A program made the translations under genes and the position numbers. From Himantopus leucocephalus (Eukaryota > Chordata > Aves > Charadriiformes > Recurvirostridae): a DNA stretch of 64,000 bases. The notes beneath the pieces are model-generated. The model saw nothing but the letters and a program-made list of their open reading frames with translations. It made no database searches and was not told the DNA's origin. The stretch is from positions 9,151,622 to 9,215,621 of the forward strand of contig RSEF01000020.1 of the NCBI GenBank assembly GCA_003993805.1. The letters are read 5' to 3'. Shown piece after piece: positions 25,135 to 37,750 of this stretch; positions within the stretch are counted from its first letter, which is position 1; each line of letters opens with the position of its first letter.

Positions 25135-25371
25135 GAATCACAGAATCACGTGTTTGGGTTGGAAGGGACATTAAAGATCATCTCGTTCCAACCCCCCTGC
25201 CCTGGGCAGGGACNNNNNNNNNNNNNNNNNNNNNNNNNNNNNNNNNNNNNNNNNNNNNNNNNNNNNNNNNNNNNNNNNNNNNNNNNNNNNNNNNNNNNNN
25301 NNNNNNNNNNNNNCAGTTCCCTGTCCTTCTTGACCCGGGGAGCCCCGAACTGGACATAATACTCCAGATTC
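25135..25371 (-). mobile_element. CR1 LINE interrupted by assembly gap, antisense
   Basis: The left part, from GAATCACAGAATCACG to CCCTGGGCAGGGAC, is the reverse complement of the CR1 3' end. The right part (25314-25371) carries TCCTTCTTGACCCGGGGAGC and CCGAACTGGACATAATACTC, which belong several hundred bases further into the element. The missing middle is therefore probably longer than the 100 N bases shown. Homology ends near CTCCAGATTC. The element is on the minus strand and inactive. Confidence 0.9.
25214..25313. other. Assembly gap of 100 N inside a CR1
   Basis: Exactly 100 N bases, the usual placeholder for a gap of unknown size. CR1 sequence on both sides in the same orientation shows that the gap was caused by the repeat. 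Open frames reported across it are not real. Confidence 0.99.
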
Positions 25372-25385
25372 TCCTTCGATCACCT

Positions 25386-25469
25386 GCCTGCTGGAGTGGC
25401 TTCCTTTTGGTGAGGGGACCCTGGGNCCCGCCTGCTGGAGTGGCTTCCTTTTGGTGAGGGGACCCTGGG
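25386..25469. repeat. Duplicated flank around a single N (25426)
   Basis: The 40 bases at 25386-25425 are repeated identically at 25430-25469 with one N and three bases between. This is the pattern left when two overlapping contigs are placed end to end, so the repeat is most likely an assembly artefact rather than a true tandem duplication. Confidence 0.9.
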
Positions 25470-28400
25470 TGTCACCTTCTCTGACCCTCATTAAGTCTTT
25501 TCACTCCCTGCTTTCTCGCTCCCTCCTTTGCCTTGCCGTGCTAGCAGGGCTCAAGGACTTCCCTCGGCAGCATCGTGCGCTGCGGCCCCCTCCTGTCGCT
25601 TGAGGCTGATGTGCGTGTGCTGCCTACGATATGCGCGTTCTGCACGCAGACTCATAGTTTGGTATTAAGTCTGATTTAACCCAACCTCTCATGGATGTGT
25701 GCAGGAGTTTGTGGTGCTATGGAGAGGACTTTGCACTTGGATGGTGAGAAAATGGTGTATCCAAAGGGATGCCGGGGTTTTCCATCAGATAGCGAGTGCC
25801 ATCCGTTATCTGCTGCCTGTAACTCGATTTGATGCACTGTGCCGTCAGCTGTTTAAATCTGATTAGCACAAGTGTTTTTTCCTCTCGTCAGTGATTTGCC
25901 GTGTTCTTAATGTGATGCCCACTAATGACAGGGGAAGAAGCTAAACCAAGTTATTTTCCCGTCGACTAAATGGCAGCTCACATTCCTCTTAAAAACAGTG
26001 TGCAGAAGAGGGAACGTCCTTCGTGGAGCGTGCTGGATGGAGTCAATTAATTCTGACTGCTAAGACCAGGATAAATGGGGAAAAGGGATTTGGACACGTG
26101 CTCGCACCATCCCGAGAAGAGGAGATGGTCTGCTCTCTGTCCCACTGCCGTTAGTCCTGGCGAGGGAAACTCGGTGCTCAAAGGCAGGTGAGGATGGGTG
26201 TTTTGGGGCAAGCTGTTTTGCCACACTGGGGGTCACCAGAGACCCGTTAATCTCCCAGATTTCTTCTTAGCACCATCCACCTTTGTAGCCCAACTTGCAA
26301 GGGGAAGACGTATCCTTGGGGGTGTGTTTTGCGTGATTCCCCAGCTGGTTCACTCTCCCTGTGCGTCACGGCGGAGCCAAGGATGTGGGACCGCAGGGCT
26401 CAGGACCTCTTACGCCCAAGCCACGCTTTGCCTAGTGGCTCGCAAATGTTCTTGTAACGGCTGGAGCGATTTCAGAGCGTGTCTATGCAGCAAAAAGTGA
26501 AGCAAGCCCCGAGTCTCCTCCCCGGCTTGCAGAGTGCGTCATCAGTTATGTCTCTGCAAACTGGGATGGGAAATGCAAGTCAGATCTCCCCTCTGCCGTA
26601 AGCAGTGCTCGTACTTTGCATGCAGAGTGCAGATGTCTAGACAAGGGGAAACACGGCGGAGGCTTTGAGACGATGCAGGAAAAAAAAGACTCCTTTAGCC
26701 AAGTGCAAGTGCCTGCCCTTGTGCTCCATGGGAAGTAGGCTAAAGCAGGTTTTTTCTTTCTTAATCTTATTTTTCATTCTTGATGTGTGTGCTTTGCTCC
26801 AGGACTTACTACACAGAGCCCTTTAGACTGTTTCCAGAGGGCTTATTTAATGTATTGATCCTCTGGCAGTTCTTTCTTGGCCTATATGTTTAGCTGTTTG
26901 GTTTTTTTTTCCCGCACTGCAATTTAGTATTAAATTTCCCCGTGAGCCCTTGAGTGCTTTTGTGGAAGGATCCCACCGTATGATCTGTTCACTATGATAA
27001 TCATAACTCTGTGCTAATTGCTTGCGTCATAGATAACCGTGCTCTGCTCTAAAGCATTTCTCCTTTATTCCTTTCTCTCTCCCCCCGTTCCTCCTCCCTT
27101 CTGTGCAGCATCCCGATTCTGCGTTCTCATCATGAATGCCACTGAAGAGTTGCTCCTTCCTAGAATATCCTCAGTAAATTGTTTGGAAAGCAATCCTGCA
27201 TATTACACATCCCATAATGAGTCCTGATTAAAACTTGTAATGGTCCCTCGTGCTGAGTGGTCTGCTGCGGACTCCGAGATGGCATTTTCCATAATTGATG
27301 TCCCACCAAAGGAGGTGATTTAATTCTGCTGAAGTCATATTTGTTGTCCGCAAGTCTCCCGATGTTAATGAGACCAATTATTCCAAAGAGCTGAGACTTT
27401 AATAGCACCGATGTATCATCGTGTGTTGAGCTCATCCCCAGGTGTGAGGCAGGGGAATGCTTGGGGTGGTGGCGACGGCTTGGAGCAGCCCCCCGGAGCC
27501 CTCTTCTCAGCTATCGTCTCAGCGCAAGGTGAGGTGCTTTGGTCCATGTGGGCGTGGAGCAAGGCCAGGACAGTCCCCGTTCGAGGGAATTTGCAATCCT
27601 AACGCGTCTCTCTGACACAATCCAGGACAAATTCGCTGTATAACCGGACTCAAAGATTGTCCCATTGTAAATAATTGCAAAAGGCTTTTGAAGAGCAAAG
27701 CCCACAGCAGTGGAGTAGCGTCATGCTTGCGTGTTCCTCTGCTTCCATCTGCTCAAGAGCGTTTTTACCTCTCTGTATTTCCCAGAGAAGATGCCCGCCC
27801 AGCCAACTGGCTGGGGATCCAAGACTGATTTTGATGTATTTTCCTTTGTGGAAGAGGTTGAAGATTAAAGACGTGTAACCTTTACACCCAAGCTTTCCCT
27901 AGGGCTCCATTTGTACTCGAATCCTTTCCTCCCAGCTTCTGTGAGCTGATTTCTGTGAGCTGTAACTTAATCAGGATGTTAATTTTAACCTTTTCTTGAA
28001 GCAGTATCTTCCGCCTCGCTTAACTCCCAGAAACGCTGACACCCCATGGGCATTCCCTGCGACCTAACGTTTTTCCCCCTTCAGACTTTCCTGTGTCTTC
28101 ACAGTTCTGCAGTGTTACTTCTTTCTAACGGTGCCAACTCAAACCCCGGTGCTCACTGAATAACTTTTCTATATGCTGGAACCAGTAATTAATAATAGGC
28201 ATCTATGAGCTGGGAACTGCATTATCCAAAGGGGGACAACGCACGTGGGCAGCTGCTGACTGCTGCTGGAGCATCTCTCCTGCAGCATCGCGTCGCTGCA
28301 CTGGGGGAAGGATGGGTGATGCGGTGGGTGTCAGTGGGAAGGAGGCAGGTAGCGATTCCCCCTTGTCAAAACACGCCTCGCTCGCTGCTGGTGCCCGCTT

Positions 28401-31400
28401 CTGGGGAGGAGGGGAGGAGGGATGGGGTTGAATCTCCCAGGGCTTTGCTGGCGTATTGGGAAGTCAATGGGACGAGCGGTAGAAAGGAAGAACTGCCAAG
28501 GCAGAGGCTGCGCTGCTTTCCAGGCACTGCTGCTGTGACTCATGGGATTAGATCACAGGTTTGCCGAAGCGACAGCTTTTGTAGGTTTTGTTCTTCTAAT
28601 TTAGATGACTCGTTTGTTTCCCAGAGGGTTTTTTTTTTTTTTTTGGTAGTCTGCAGCTCTGCTGTTTCCCTGTGAGGTTTTTCAGTGTTGCCATTATGTC
28701 CTCCTCCTAAAATGCTGGAGCAGCACGGTGCGACCCACGGCGAGGGCAGAGCTGTCCTGTCAAGGCAACGTGCAGAGCACAAGGTTGTCCTGGTGTCCCG
28801 TATGGTGAGGACAGGACCGCCTAGAGAGAAGACAGACAAGTGCTTTGCCTGAAGAAATACCTGGGCAAGAGCCGCTGATGGCTTGGAGTCTTTCCGAATC
28901 ACTTTTCCCTGTGTGGGCTCTTTCTAACTATTAAGAGCCTCCCGGCACCGTGGGTGGCTTCCCTTTAGCAAGGGGTACTGCTGCTGCCACGGAGTAACGT
29001 TTCAGCGTGGCAACAGTATAGTTCAAAATAGTAATAAGAATACAACTGTTGTTTGCACAGATGAATGCAGAAAATGATGTGAATTGGCAAGAAACCCGTT
29101 AGTCTGGAAACACACTTCGCATTCTCAGCGCCCACTTAAGTCCTCTGACACGTGGCATTTCTTTCTCTGAGTTTCAAAGGAAGCGAAGGCTGTGAAAAGC
29201 AGGTTGTCTACCATGGGAAGAAGAAATGTGTCTCTAGATTAGAGATGTAAGGCCACGTTTGCTTTTTGCTGTGGAAAGGCTGAGTTTGCCCGCGGGGCTG
29301 TGGGAACCATCCCTTCGTGTCCCTGACCGTCCTCGGTGGGCAGGCGGCCGGTGCCGCTGGGGATGGGCATGGATGTGCAGCCTAAATCTGGCTGTTCCTC
29401 CTTGTCACCATTGCAGTGCTTACTGCTTAAATGAGTAAAAACCATCTGCCTGCCAGTTCTCCTGGTGGAAACTGTTCAAGAACAATGCTGTGAGAAAAAT
29501 GCAGTTACTCACAAGTGATGCTTTCAAATGGGTGCTTTCCATTTTTTCCATCAACTATTGCTGTCTTGTTAAGTACCAGTTACTAATTAGCCTTCATATC
29601 TCATTAAAATCACAGTGTGGTTTTTTTTTACCTACTGAAATCTTGTAAATAGCCTTTATTCTGGTCTTTAATGCACATTGATTGAAGTATTTATTGGATG
29701 CCACTTATGCAGCTCTGTGCCTGCGTTCATTTTCTTCTTAAGACATTTACTAAACCACTGCTTAGAATTACTCCAACCCATCTGGCATATTAAGTGTTTG
29801 TGCAGAGTGTACCCGACTTTCCCATCCACTTCCTCAATTAATATTAAATATTCAAGGGAATTGAATTTTTTTCCTCCTTGCCATCTGATCTTCCTGCCGT
29901 CTATCACAGCGTATTTGGGTAGAAAGGTGGCTGTAGCAGCGGGGCGTTCGCTCGGAGGCTGGGAGGTGGGTACTGGCAGTGAAATCAAGGTGCCCGGTTC
30001 TGCACAGCGACAGAGATTTCGGCAGGCAGATGGCTCCAGTAATGGGTATCTTCAAAGCCGAGGATATCGAAGTCAAAATGTATTATTCCACCCTGTTCTG
30101 GCGTAGCAGGGAAGGGTCTCCTGGAGGCAGGGATTTAAATCCGCCCCGCTAGCCGTGTCGGCTCCGAAAGCTGCCCCGCATCCCCAGGGAGGAGCGAGGA
30201 TGTAAAGGATTAGAAATGAGCTCCACTGGCAGAGCTTTGGGGGGGGGGGAAGCGCTTGTACAAAACCCGTCTGCATTAGGCATGACAGCAACATGATTTT
30301 ACTTCTGTAGTCAACCTCACAAACAAAAATGAGAACAGAACATGTCACTCGCCTGCTGATTATCCAAAGCAGGCTAAACCCTGTGCCAGCAGCAAAATCA
30401 GGGCTAAGAACAAATTTAAGTGGCAGTAAAATATTCACAGTGGGGTCGAGGGCGGAATGTAGTTATTAGCTTTGAAGAGGATCTTTTGCAATAAAGAGGG
30501 AATCTGGCTTTATAGCTCTTCCTGGCAGGTAAGAAAAGGTGCTTCTGACCATCCCAGCCATAAATCTGTCCGCCTGGAGACAGAAATAAGAGATCCCGAA
30601 GAGGAGGATTTACAGCAATCCTTACTCCAGGATGTTCTACCGCGTGTTTCAAGCAGTCTTTACAGCAGCATCGTGGCTGCCTTGTAATGTGGGTAGGCAA
30701 ACCTTGCTGGATCTGTTACCCTTTCCACGAGAAGAAAATAAGCAAGCATTTACGGAAGGAGAAAACACACGGTATTTTTTCACCCTGGAGGTGACTGCGA
30801 TCCCACACGTGTGCTGCTTGCACGGTGACGTGTGGCCTGTGCCCGCAGGGGATGGGGCGGCTGCTTGTGCCGGGGGAATTGGCGCAGCCTCCTGCTGTCC
30901 TGGTGCTGCCAGATCAGGGGGGGATGCCGATGGTGAAGGCAGTGCTGAAAGGGGGGTTCATGCTTGGAAGCACCCCTCTGATAGCCGGGGGAGGTCAGCG
31001 GATGCGACTGTGGTCCGTGTGCGTGCGGTGGTGCAGCCAGGACGCCCTGCCTGCAGCTGCTGGGGGCTCCTGGCCATGCTGGAAATGTTTCGGTGGCCAT
31101 TTGGCTTCAAACAGCATCCGACCCGGGGGCTGGAAATACCTTCTCAGCGAGAGCGTGGCTGCGTTAAGGAGTCGCCGCTGATGGGCTGAGCCAGCGGAGC
31201 GGTGTGGGAGTATCGGCGCTGTGCTGTCAAGGCTGCGCTTTTGGCTTTGGCTGTGAAATATCCCCAGTCCCTCCCAGCAACCAGACCACGCCAAACGAGT
31301 GTCTCGGCAAGAATCTGCATCCCTGGTCCGGGATGCTGCTGATGCAGCTCTGGTGGGTGGGGATGGCACCGCTGCCGTCGCCAGCAGCGAGCGATGCTGG

Positions 31401-34400
31401 AAGACATCCACCACGGCGGCAGCGCCGGCAGCCCTGTCTGGAATTCTGCATGGCAAAGCTGCTGAGCACCAGCTCCGGCAAAGCAAAGAGCCTGCAACGT
31501 ATGGGCCGGCACGCCTTTGTGCTAAGCAAAAGGGAGATCGTTCCTGCGAACGGCTCTTACTCTGAGAAAAGCAAAAGCTGTTCATGGATGCATCACGCGC
31601 GCAAGGAGCCCGCATTTTCCTAACGAACCATCTGCTCAAAATCCTTTTCCTAGGGATGAGCGATGACCCATTCTGGCCGAACCAGTGATGGCAGTGTTTA
31701 AGCTCTGACTTGGTTTGGTCCCGCTCGAATAGCTGGGAGGGGGAGCGGGGATTCACAAACGCGCCCTTCCCTTCGTGCGACTGGCACGGGGATGCTCCTG
31801 GGGGAAAAAACTTACTCCCCACGGGAACTGTGCGCTTTGCTCCCAGAAAGCCTGAGCAGCTGCGTAACAGGGAAGTCCCAAACCCAGCCTGTGTTTGTAG
31901 AGTCTGAGGAGGGTTTTCGGGAGGCGGGTGGTGTTTGGGTCCCCCCCGTGCCCCACGGGAGGCGGCGATACCGTGCTGCCCAGCGCCGGGTCTGAACAGG
32001 GCGCGGGGACAACCGCGCTCTTCAGCTCAGCCAGCCGGAGGCTTATGGAAGTATTGGCAGTTTGTTCTAATGAGAGAATTATGCAAACACTGAGCAAAAT
32101 TGGCGTTCGAGTACTTTGTAGAAAGTACTTATTTTGCCATTTCATAGAAAGAGAGATCTTAGAGGAAACAGAGAAGAATAAAAGAAATCAAAATAATTAA
32201 AGCAAATATTCCACTACATTGCAAATGAGTCTGCAGCCTGGACCAAAGCACTTTTAATTGGCTTCTTAAGTCCCAGGATGCACTCGGCAAGTACCAGCTG
32301 GGGAACCTCTTTCCTTTCATTAACTTTGCCTGAATGCAAACGGCAAGAAAAGAGGGAAGGGAGCACACGGGGCTGGCGGGAGGAGATGGAGGTGAGGAAG
32401 GAGGGGAGAGCAAAGCACCTGGAAGCAGCGAGCAATCCCGGTGGAGTGGCGGTTGGTGGCAGTTCCTCCCGGCCGAGATGTGCTGCTGTGGTTTAGGCAG
32501 TGACTGTTCGTACTGATCGCATCTCCCGGCTCTGCTCCACCGCTTCCCTGAGCACCCAGGGCAATTCCTAGCTCCTTTCTCATCTTAGTTTGCCATCCCC
32601 TGGGGAGAAGATGCTGCAAACGATTCATGTACCTTTTGCTTATTGTAACTTGGATGGTTTTGGTGCTGCTGAGCGGTCCTCCTTGCCTGCTTTGCTGCCT
32701 GCAGGGGCCAGGCTGGCAGGCAGGGAAGGGATGGTGAGCTGCGGGGGAGAGGAGCAGGCTTTGCAGGCTGCCTTTTTTGCACTTGATGGGTCTCCTGAAA
32801 TACCGGGCTGCGTTTCTCCCAGCTATGTGATGGCAAGAGCAGCTTTTGCGATTTCCAGTTTTCTATACCCAGGGCAGGCAGAAATAAGTCCGAGTTCCCG
32901 GGCAGTAACGTGGCCTGATAATGGGTGCATCAAGAAGAGGCGAAGGCTGTCAGAGCCATCACATTTTTTTGGGAGCTGCTCAGTGCAGACACAGATACTT
33001 GAATGTCGTGGGTGGTTTTGCTTCAGACAGTCTGGGAGGTCTCAGTTTCTGTGACTTCTTAACAAATTTCTCTCCTCTTGGGAAAGGAATAGAGCTGAAC
33101 CGGCGCCACTCATCACCCCAGGGTGGCCGACCTGAGGTGCTGCTGTGGGAGTGGAGAGGCTGAGCTGAAGCCGTGGGCTCACCACGTACTCAGGCCGGAT
33201 ATTCCCCAAGTGCCTGGATGGGAAAAAAATTTCCTCTGGTCCTTCTCCAGCCATATGCTTTTAATCCTGAATTCCAGAGCTCCTGAGATGCCAGATCAGA
33301 TATTTTTTTTTCATCTTGCACTTGCTCTTTTGTGGTATTTACAACCTGATGCTGACCTGGACATCAGACCTGTTCCTGCACCAGCCCTGGCATAATCTCC
33401 CTCCTCCCCTGGGGGTGGGAAATAACAGAAAAGATCCCAGTGTTTCTGTCCCAGCACTGCTGACACAATCCTGACACCTTTACAGCTTTTTATCCCTAGA
33501 TGAATATAAATTTTGGCTGAGGACAGTTGCTGTGCGCGCAGAGGTGCTCTGGAAAACGATAAGGCAGAGAAATAGAAAAATATGGCCTTGGCAGGCTGAT
33601 CTCGGTGCGGGACAGGGCTGGATGATGATGGGGAGCTGTGCCGGGACCGAGCCACCGGGAGCCGGTGAAGAATTAGAATTGGCTCTTCCCTGAGCAAACA
33701 GCGGCCGCCGGTGACCCGCGAGGTCCCTGAGCCGGACCCTGCGAGCCTTTGACTTGTGCCGCTCATCTCGATGGCAGATGCTTTTCTTAGCCTCCAACAA
33801 AATCATCTCGGTGCTATTTCTGGGGATCGTTAGGAGCGCTCGGAGCTTGGCTTTGTCTCTCCGACAGCCTGGTTGAGGGAAACTGAGGGGAGACGGGGCG
33901 GGACGGAGTCACGCATGGGTGCAGGTGCACACTTATCAGTGTAAACAGAGTGTATAAAATTTACATCCATCCAAACAAGGCCATAGAAATGCAAATCAGC
34001 CGTGTCCTGCCTCATTAGAATGCTTCAAAACCTGCCTGTGCCGTTACCAGCAGGAACAACATCTCCCCTGGGTTGCGTGGGGGATGCGCGTGGTGCTGCG
34101 GTCCTGCATGCGATGAGAGAGGAGGCTCCACTGCTTGTTTTGGACCAAATTTTAGATCCTGGCCAAGATTTTACTTTGTGATGGAGTCGGCGCCGGTGCG
34201 AAGTCGGTGATTGTGTCCCCGGGGGGGGTTGGGAAATTCCTGCCCAAAAAAGACCCTGCTGATGTCTGCAGCGATGCCCTGAGATGCAGCTGCTCGAGAG
34301 GGGAGCGCTGACCCCGTTTAGTGCTCTGCTGCTCCGTGCCTGGTTCCCGCGTAGTCTTCTCTCTTTTGTTTGCTGAAAATAATATAAAAAAGAAGGAGGA

Positions 34401-35350
34401 AAACAACCCCCCAACTCTCTGCTGTCCAAATGGGAGCAATGCGGTTTGCCCCCCTGTTTTTGGGGTGGCCGGTCTCTGCAGCTCCTTTCCCACCGCTTTC
34501 CCTTCCAAGTCCCCAGGGACCCGACGTCCCGGATTTTGGACAGCCTGAGCAGCGTCTCCTCCGTTGCAGCCCGCCTGGCGCAAACCGCCTTTGCTCGGCC
34601 CACCCCAGCCCCGTTTTGCTGATATCCGTAAACCAAGCAACGCAGAGCTCCTGTGCGATGGCGGAGTCCTATGGAAATGCTGCTTTTTCTTCCCCAAAAT
34701 AGCAGAAGACAGTGTTTAGCAATAATAATGCCTTCTGCGATGGGACTGACTGACAACAGCGTCTCCCGGTGAGAGATACGAACGCCGTATTTCAGACAAA
34801 AGGAGACATTTCCATTCCTTCAAGAACTGCAACCTGTATTTTGCAAGTTAAATTGCTCTGATCTGATTGAAATCCACCCGGTGACGAGCTTGTTATTTAG
34901 TGACACACTGCTCCAAATTACACACCCCGTATTTTTGATATTTCTAAATTGCTTGCGTATTAGAAATTAATACTGAAGAAGGGCAAACACTCAGCGTACT
35001 GACAGCCTGAGAGTTCACTGCCACCCACTTCAATAATTAAGAACTTCGCAGAATAGCGGGAAGGGGGAGCGCAGGATAGCCTGGAGCGATGCATTACCCT
35101 CCCCGACGGTTCAAGGCTGCGAGGACCCAGGGGAGCATGCGTGGAGGAAAACCGCTTTTTTGATCATCTGGCCGTGGTGATTTTTTGTAGCGTGGGCGGC
35201 GGGTGAGCGTGCACGGGGCTGGCAGTGGGCGCGGAGGCGGCGGAGAGCCCTCCTCCATCTGCGCTGGATGGCAGCCCGGGGGGGGGGTCTCTTCCCAGAT
35301 TTTGCCGGCAATGTGTCTCCCCACACTCGCCAAGGCGACAGAAGGGAAAA
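25470..35350. other. Unique non-coding DNA
   Basis: This block has mixed AT-rich and GC-rich parts and no recognised gene. A 16-T run lies at 28629-28644, an 11-G run at 30239-30249, a perfect octamer ATGCAAAT at 33989-33996, and a 9-G run at about 35278-35286. The 34780-35050 part is AT-rich with several homeodomain-like AATTA/TAAT cores and looks like candidate regulatory sequence, though that can only be tested by cross-species alignment. Long open frames at 30995-31822 and 34025-34756 are rejected as chance. Confidence 0.5.
27109..27227 (+). other. Possible terminal exon behind a strong splice acceptor
   Basis: A pyrimidine-rich run of about 45 bases (27058-27104) ends in GTGCAG, with AG at 27107-27108, which is the best-looking splice acceptor I noticed in the window. 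The following sequence keeps one frame open to the TGA at 27225-27227 and contains an ATG at 27132 that starts MNATEELL, 31 codons in all. No donor follows before the stop, so it could only be a last exon or part of a non-coding RNA. I do not recognise the peptide. Pyrimidine-rich runs also occur by chance, so this is a weak call. Confidence 0.18.
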
Positions 35351-35795
35351 TTAATCACGAGGAAGGCTCGTTGGAGCCGAGCTGGAAAGCAGGCACAAGC
35401 GACTCGCTGTGTATTGGGTTCATCAGTACAATTTCCTAAACTGAATTTTAAGCGCTCCCATCACTTTTTTCTCTCTACTGACATTTGGGGTAGATCTACC
35501 CCGTGGCAGGGATCGCGGCCCGTCTCTCTGCCGAGCAGGATCCTGCCTGGAAGCAGCTGCANTTAATCACGAGGAAGGCTCGTTGGAGCCGAGCTGGAAA
35601 GCAGGCACAAGCGACTCGCTGTGTATTGGGTTCATCAGTACAATTTCCTAAACTGAATTTTAAGCGCTCCCATCACTTTTTTCTCTCTACTGACATTTGG
35701 GGTATATCTACCCCGCGGCAGGGATCGCGGCCCATCTCTCTGCCGAGCAGGATCCTGCTGGAAGCAGCTGCGNATCCTGCCTGGAAGCAGCTGCA
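35351..35795. repeat. Nested duplicated flanks around single Ns at 35562 and 35773
   Basis: The stretch 35351-35561 (starting TTAATCACGAGGAAGGCTCG) is repeated at 35563-35772 with three substitutions and a one-base deletion. Then, after the N at 35773, the 22 bases of 35540-35561 appear again at 35774-35795. The small differences look like two haplotypes or sequencing error. The pattern fits three overlapping contigs joined without merging. Any open frame spanning 35503-36264 is therefore artificial. Confidence 0.92.
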
Positions 35796-37529
35796 TGTCC
35801 CTAATTCCTGTCTCCTCCCCTCTTTAGCTGCCGGTTTCTGGTGCAACCAGCCCTCCCGCGGGCATCACCTCTGCGGAGCTGCTGGGAGCAGGTTGCAAAG
35901 GGAGGTTTGGCTTTGTACCCGGCTTATATCCCTTTGCTTCCAGGCACTCGCGTGTCCCCTCTGCTCCTCCTGGCCAGGAGAGCACCCGATTAAGAGGGAG
36001 AAGTCGCTGCTGATGGGGAGCAATAAACGTATCCTCACTCCACACTGTTTTCCAAGGGTAGCCATCGTGTCAGGACACGGCAGCCCAAATTGCCGGTGGG
36101 GTTTTGGGTGGGGAGGAAGCCATCTCCTCCCTCATTGTTCCCGTCTGGAAAATTGCACGCGGGTTTGTTGCCAGCTTGCAGCTCCCAAAGCCCGGGGGGG
36201 GGGCAGCTCCCCGCGCCCCGCCATGGCTTCAACCAAGGCTGGGTGCAGCCGGGTTTGCTCCTGACATGCTTTGTCACCTCCTCAAGCTGCTCCTCGCAAG
36301 CACAGCGGTTAAAATGTACCTTTCAGTGAGAAACGCCAGGAGGAAATCAAAATATTTTTCCTCTTTTCTAATCAAAGTTGAGGTTTTTCACCCAAATGTG
36401 TGCCTGTGATCTGGAGTTTTGAGCAAGTACAGAATAACTCAGTGCTCGGCAGATGCCCGGGAGCGCTCGGTGCAGCGATCCACCTTGCCGGTACTGCTGA
36501 AACCTCATGAGATCACTGAAAACAGGCCAGGAAGGGATCTCACCCTCCTTTCATGTCCTTTATTTAGCTGATTTATTGTGCAGAAACTTCACCCTTGTTT
36601 TCTGTATCATCACTGTCTGACTTACTGCTCCAGAGTTTGGCTGCTCGGAGCCATCGATGGGCAAATGGTCAGAGGTCGCATGTCTGCTCATTGCAGCACA
36701 ATAAAAAAAAAGCCCAGCTGGGCTTGCCTGGGGTGTTGATTTCTGCACCAACCGCACCAGGAGAGACCTGCAAGAGAAAGGACTGTGCCACTGGAGAGGA
36801 GCTACACATGGGGCTGGAGGTGGTGAACCAAGCTAGGAGGTTGTGTGGCCGCAGGCAGATGTGCTGGGCTTTCTGCGTGGACCTGTCTGCCCCGGTGGGC
36901 TCAGTCATTGCTACTAAAATGAGATTTAGCACTTCTCTCCCCTCCTGTAGTTTTATTTGAGATGTGCAAGACAAATCTGGAACAGTTGGCAATTCTCTTG
37001 AGGGGACCTGCCATTGAGAAAACCCAGTTTTGAATGAGACACGCACATGACAGCTGCCCGTCTCCGGGTTTTATACAGCTGCTCATCAACTTAATGACTA
37101 TAAACGAACTCCCAGGTGGTCTTAATGGTGTCTCTGGAATGTCCCTGTGCTTGGGAGCTGCTTGGGTAGCCCAGTTTAGCTCTTCTTTTCTTTCTTCTTT
37201 AAAATAGCTGCGTTTGCCGTGCAGCTCCAAGGCTGGATGGGTTAGAAGTGCAACACGGTCCCTGAGCTTTGCTGCGCAATTTTTATAGCTCAACCATAAA
37301 AGGAGAAAAAAAAAATATATCTAACTAGCAAATGCACCAGCCTTAGCTGTATATAAACCCCTCACCAACCGTCACTATGCGTAAGCCCTGCCCTGCTTTA
37401 AACAGGCAGGAGTTTATCTGCATCCCCCATCCCTTGGGGGCTCGAGCTACATCTCGCAGCAGCATCCCTGGTTACACCTGTGGGAGCACGGAGAGCCCTG
37501 CGTGGGGCAGGACCCCCCCAGCTCGGTGG

Positions 37530-37558
37530 TTTTTTTTTTTTTTTGGGGGGGGGGGGGG
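37530..37558. repeat. T15-G14 homopolymer junction
   Basis: Fifteen T residues (37530-37544) are followed directly by fourteen G residues (37545-37558). The G run can form quadruplex structures and is error-prone in short-read sequencing, so its exact length is uncertain. Confidence 0.85.
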
Positions 37559-37564
37559 CATCTC

Positions 37565-37750
37565 TCCGTGGGCTGCCCTGTGTGCTGGGCATCGCGTCGG
37601 GGTTGCGGGGCCGGAGGGGCAGCAGCCCTGCCATGCGCGCCGCGGCTCTCGGCGTGCCGAGCACGGCCGTGCCCTGCCATGCCTGCCGGGAGGAGCAGAC
37701 GGCAGCTGGAGCGCCGAGCGAAAACACAGCTCCGGCGGGTTGACTCACGC
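37565..37750. promoter_or_regulatory. Short CpG-rich patch
   Basis: CpG density is high over about 180 bp, including CATGCGCGCCGCGG. The patch ends in an AP-1-type TGACTCA at 37741-37747. No splice donor or recognisable first exon accompanies it, so it is more likely an intragenic or enhancer-type CpG patch than a gene promoter. Confidence 0.3.

Noticed and set aside
30995..31822. 275-codon open frame on the minus strand
   Set aside because: Several frames on both strands are open in the same GC-rich stretch. The composition is Arg/Ser/Ala-rich and unlike a folded protein, and there is no recognisable motif.
34025..34756. 243-codon open frame on the minus strand
   Set aside because: It is overlapped by a second long minus-strand frame, a sign of low stop density rather than coding. 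No recognisable product.
35503..36264. 253-codon open frame containing an internal peptide repeat
   Set aside because: It crosses the single Ns at 35562 and 35773. The repeated peptide comes from contig overlap, not from a repeat protein.
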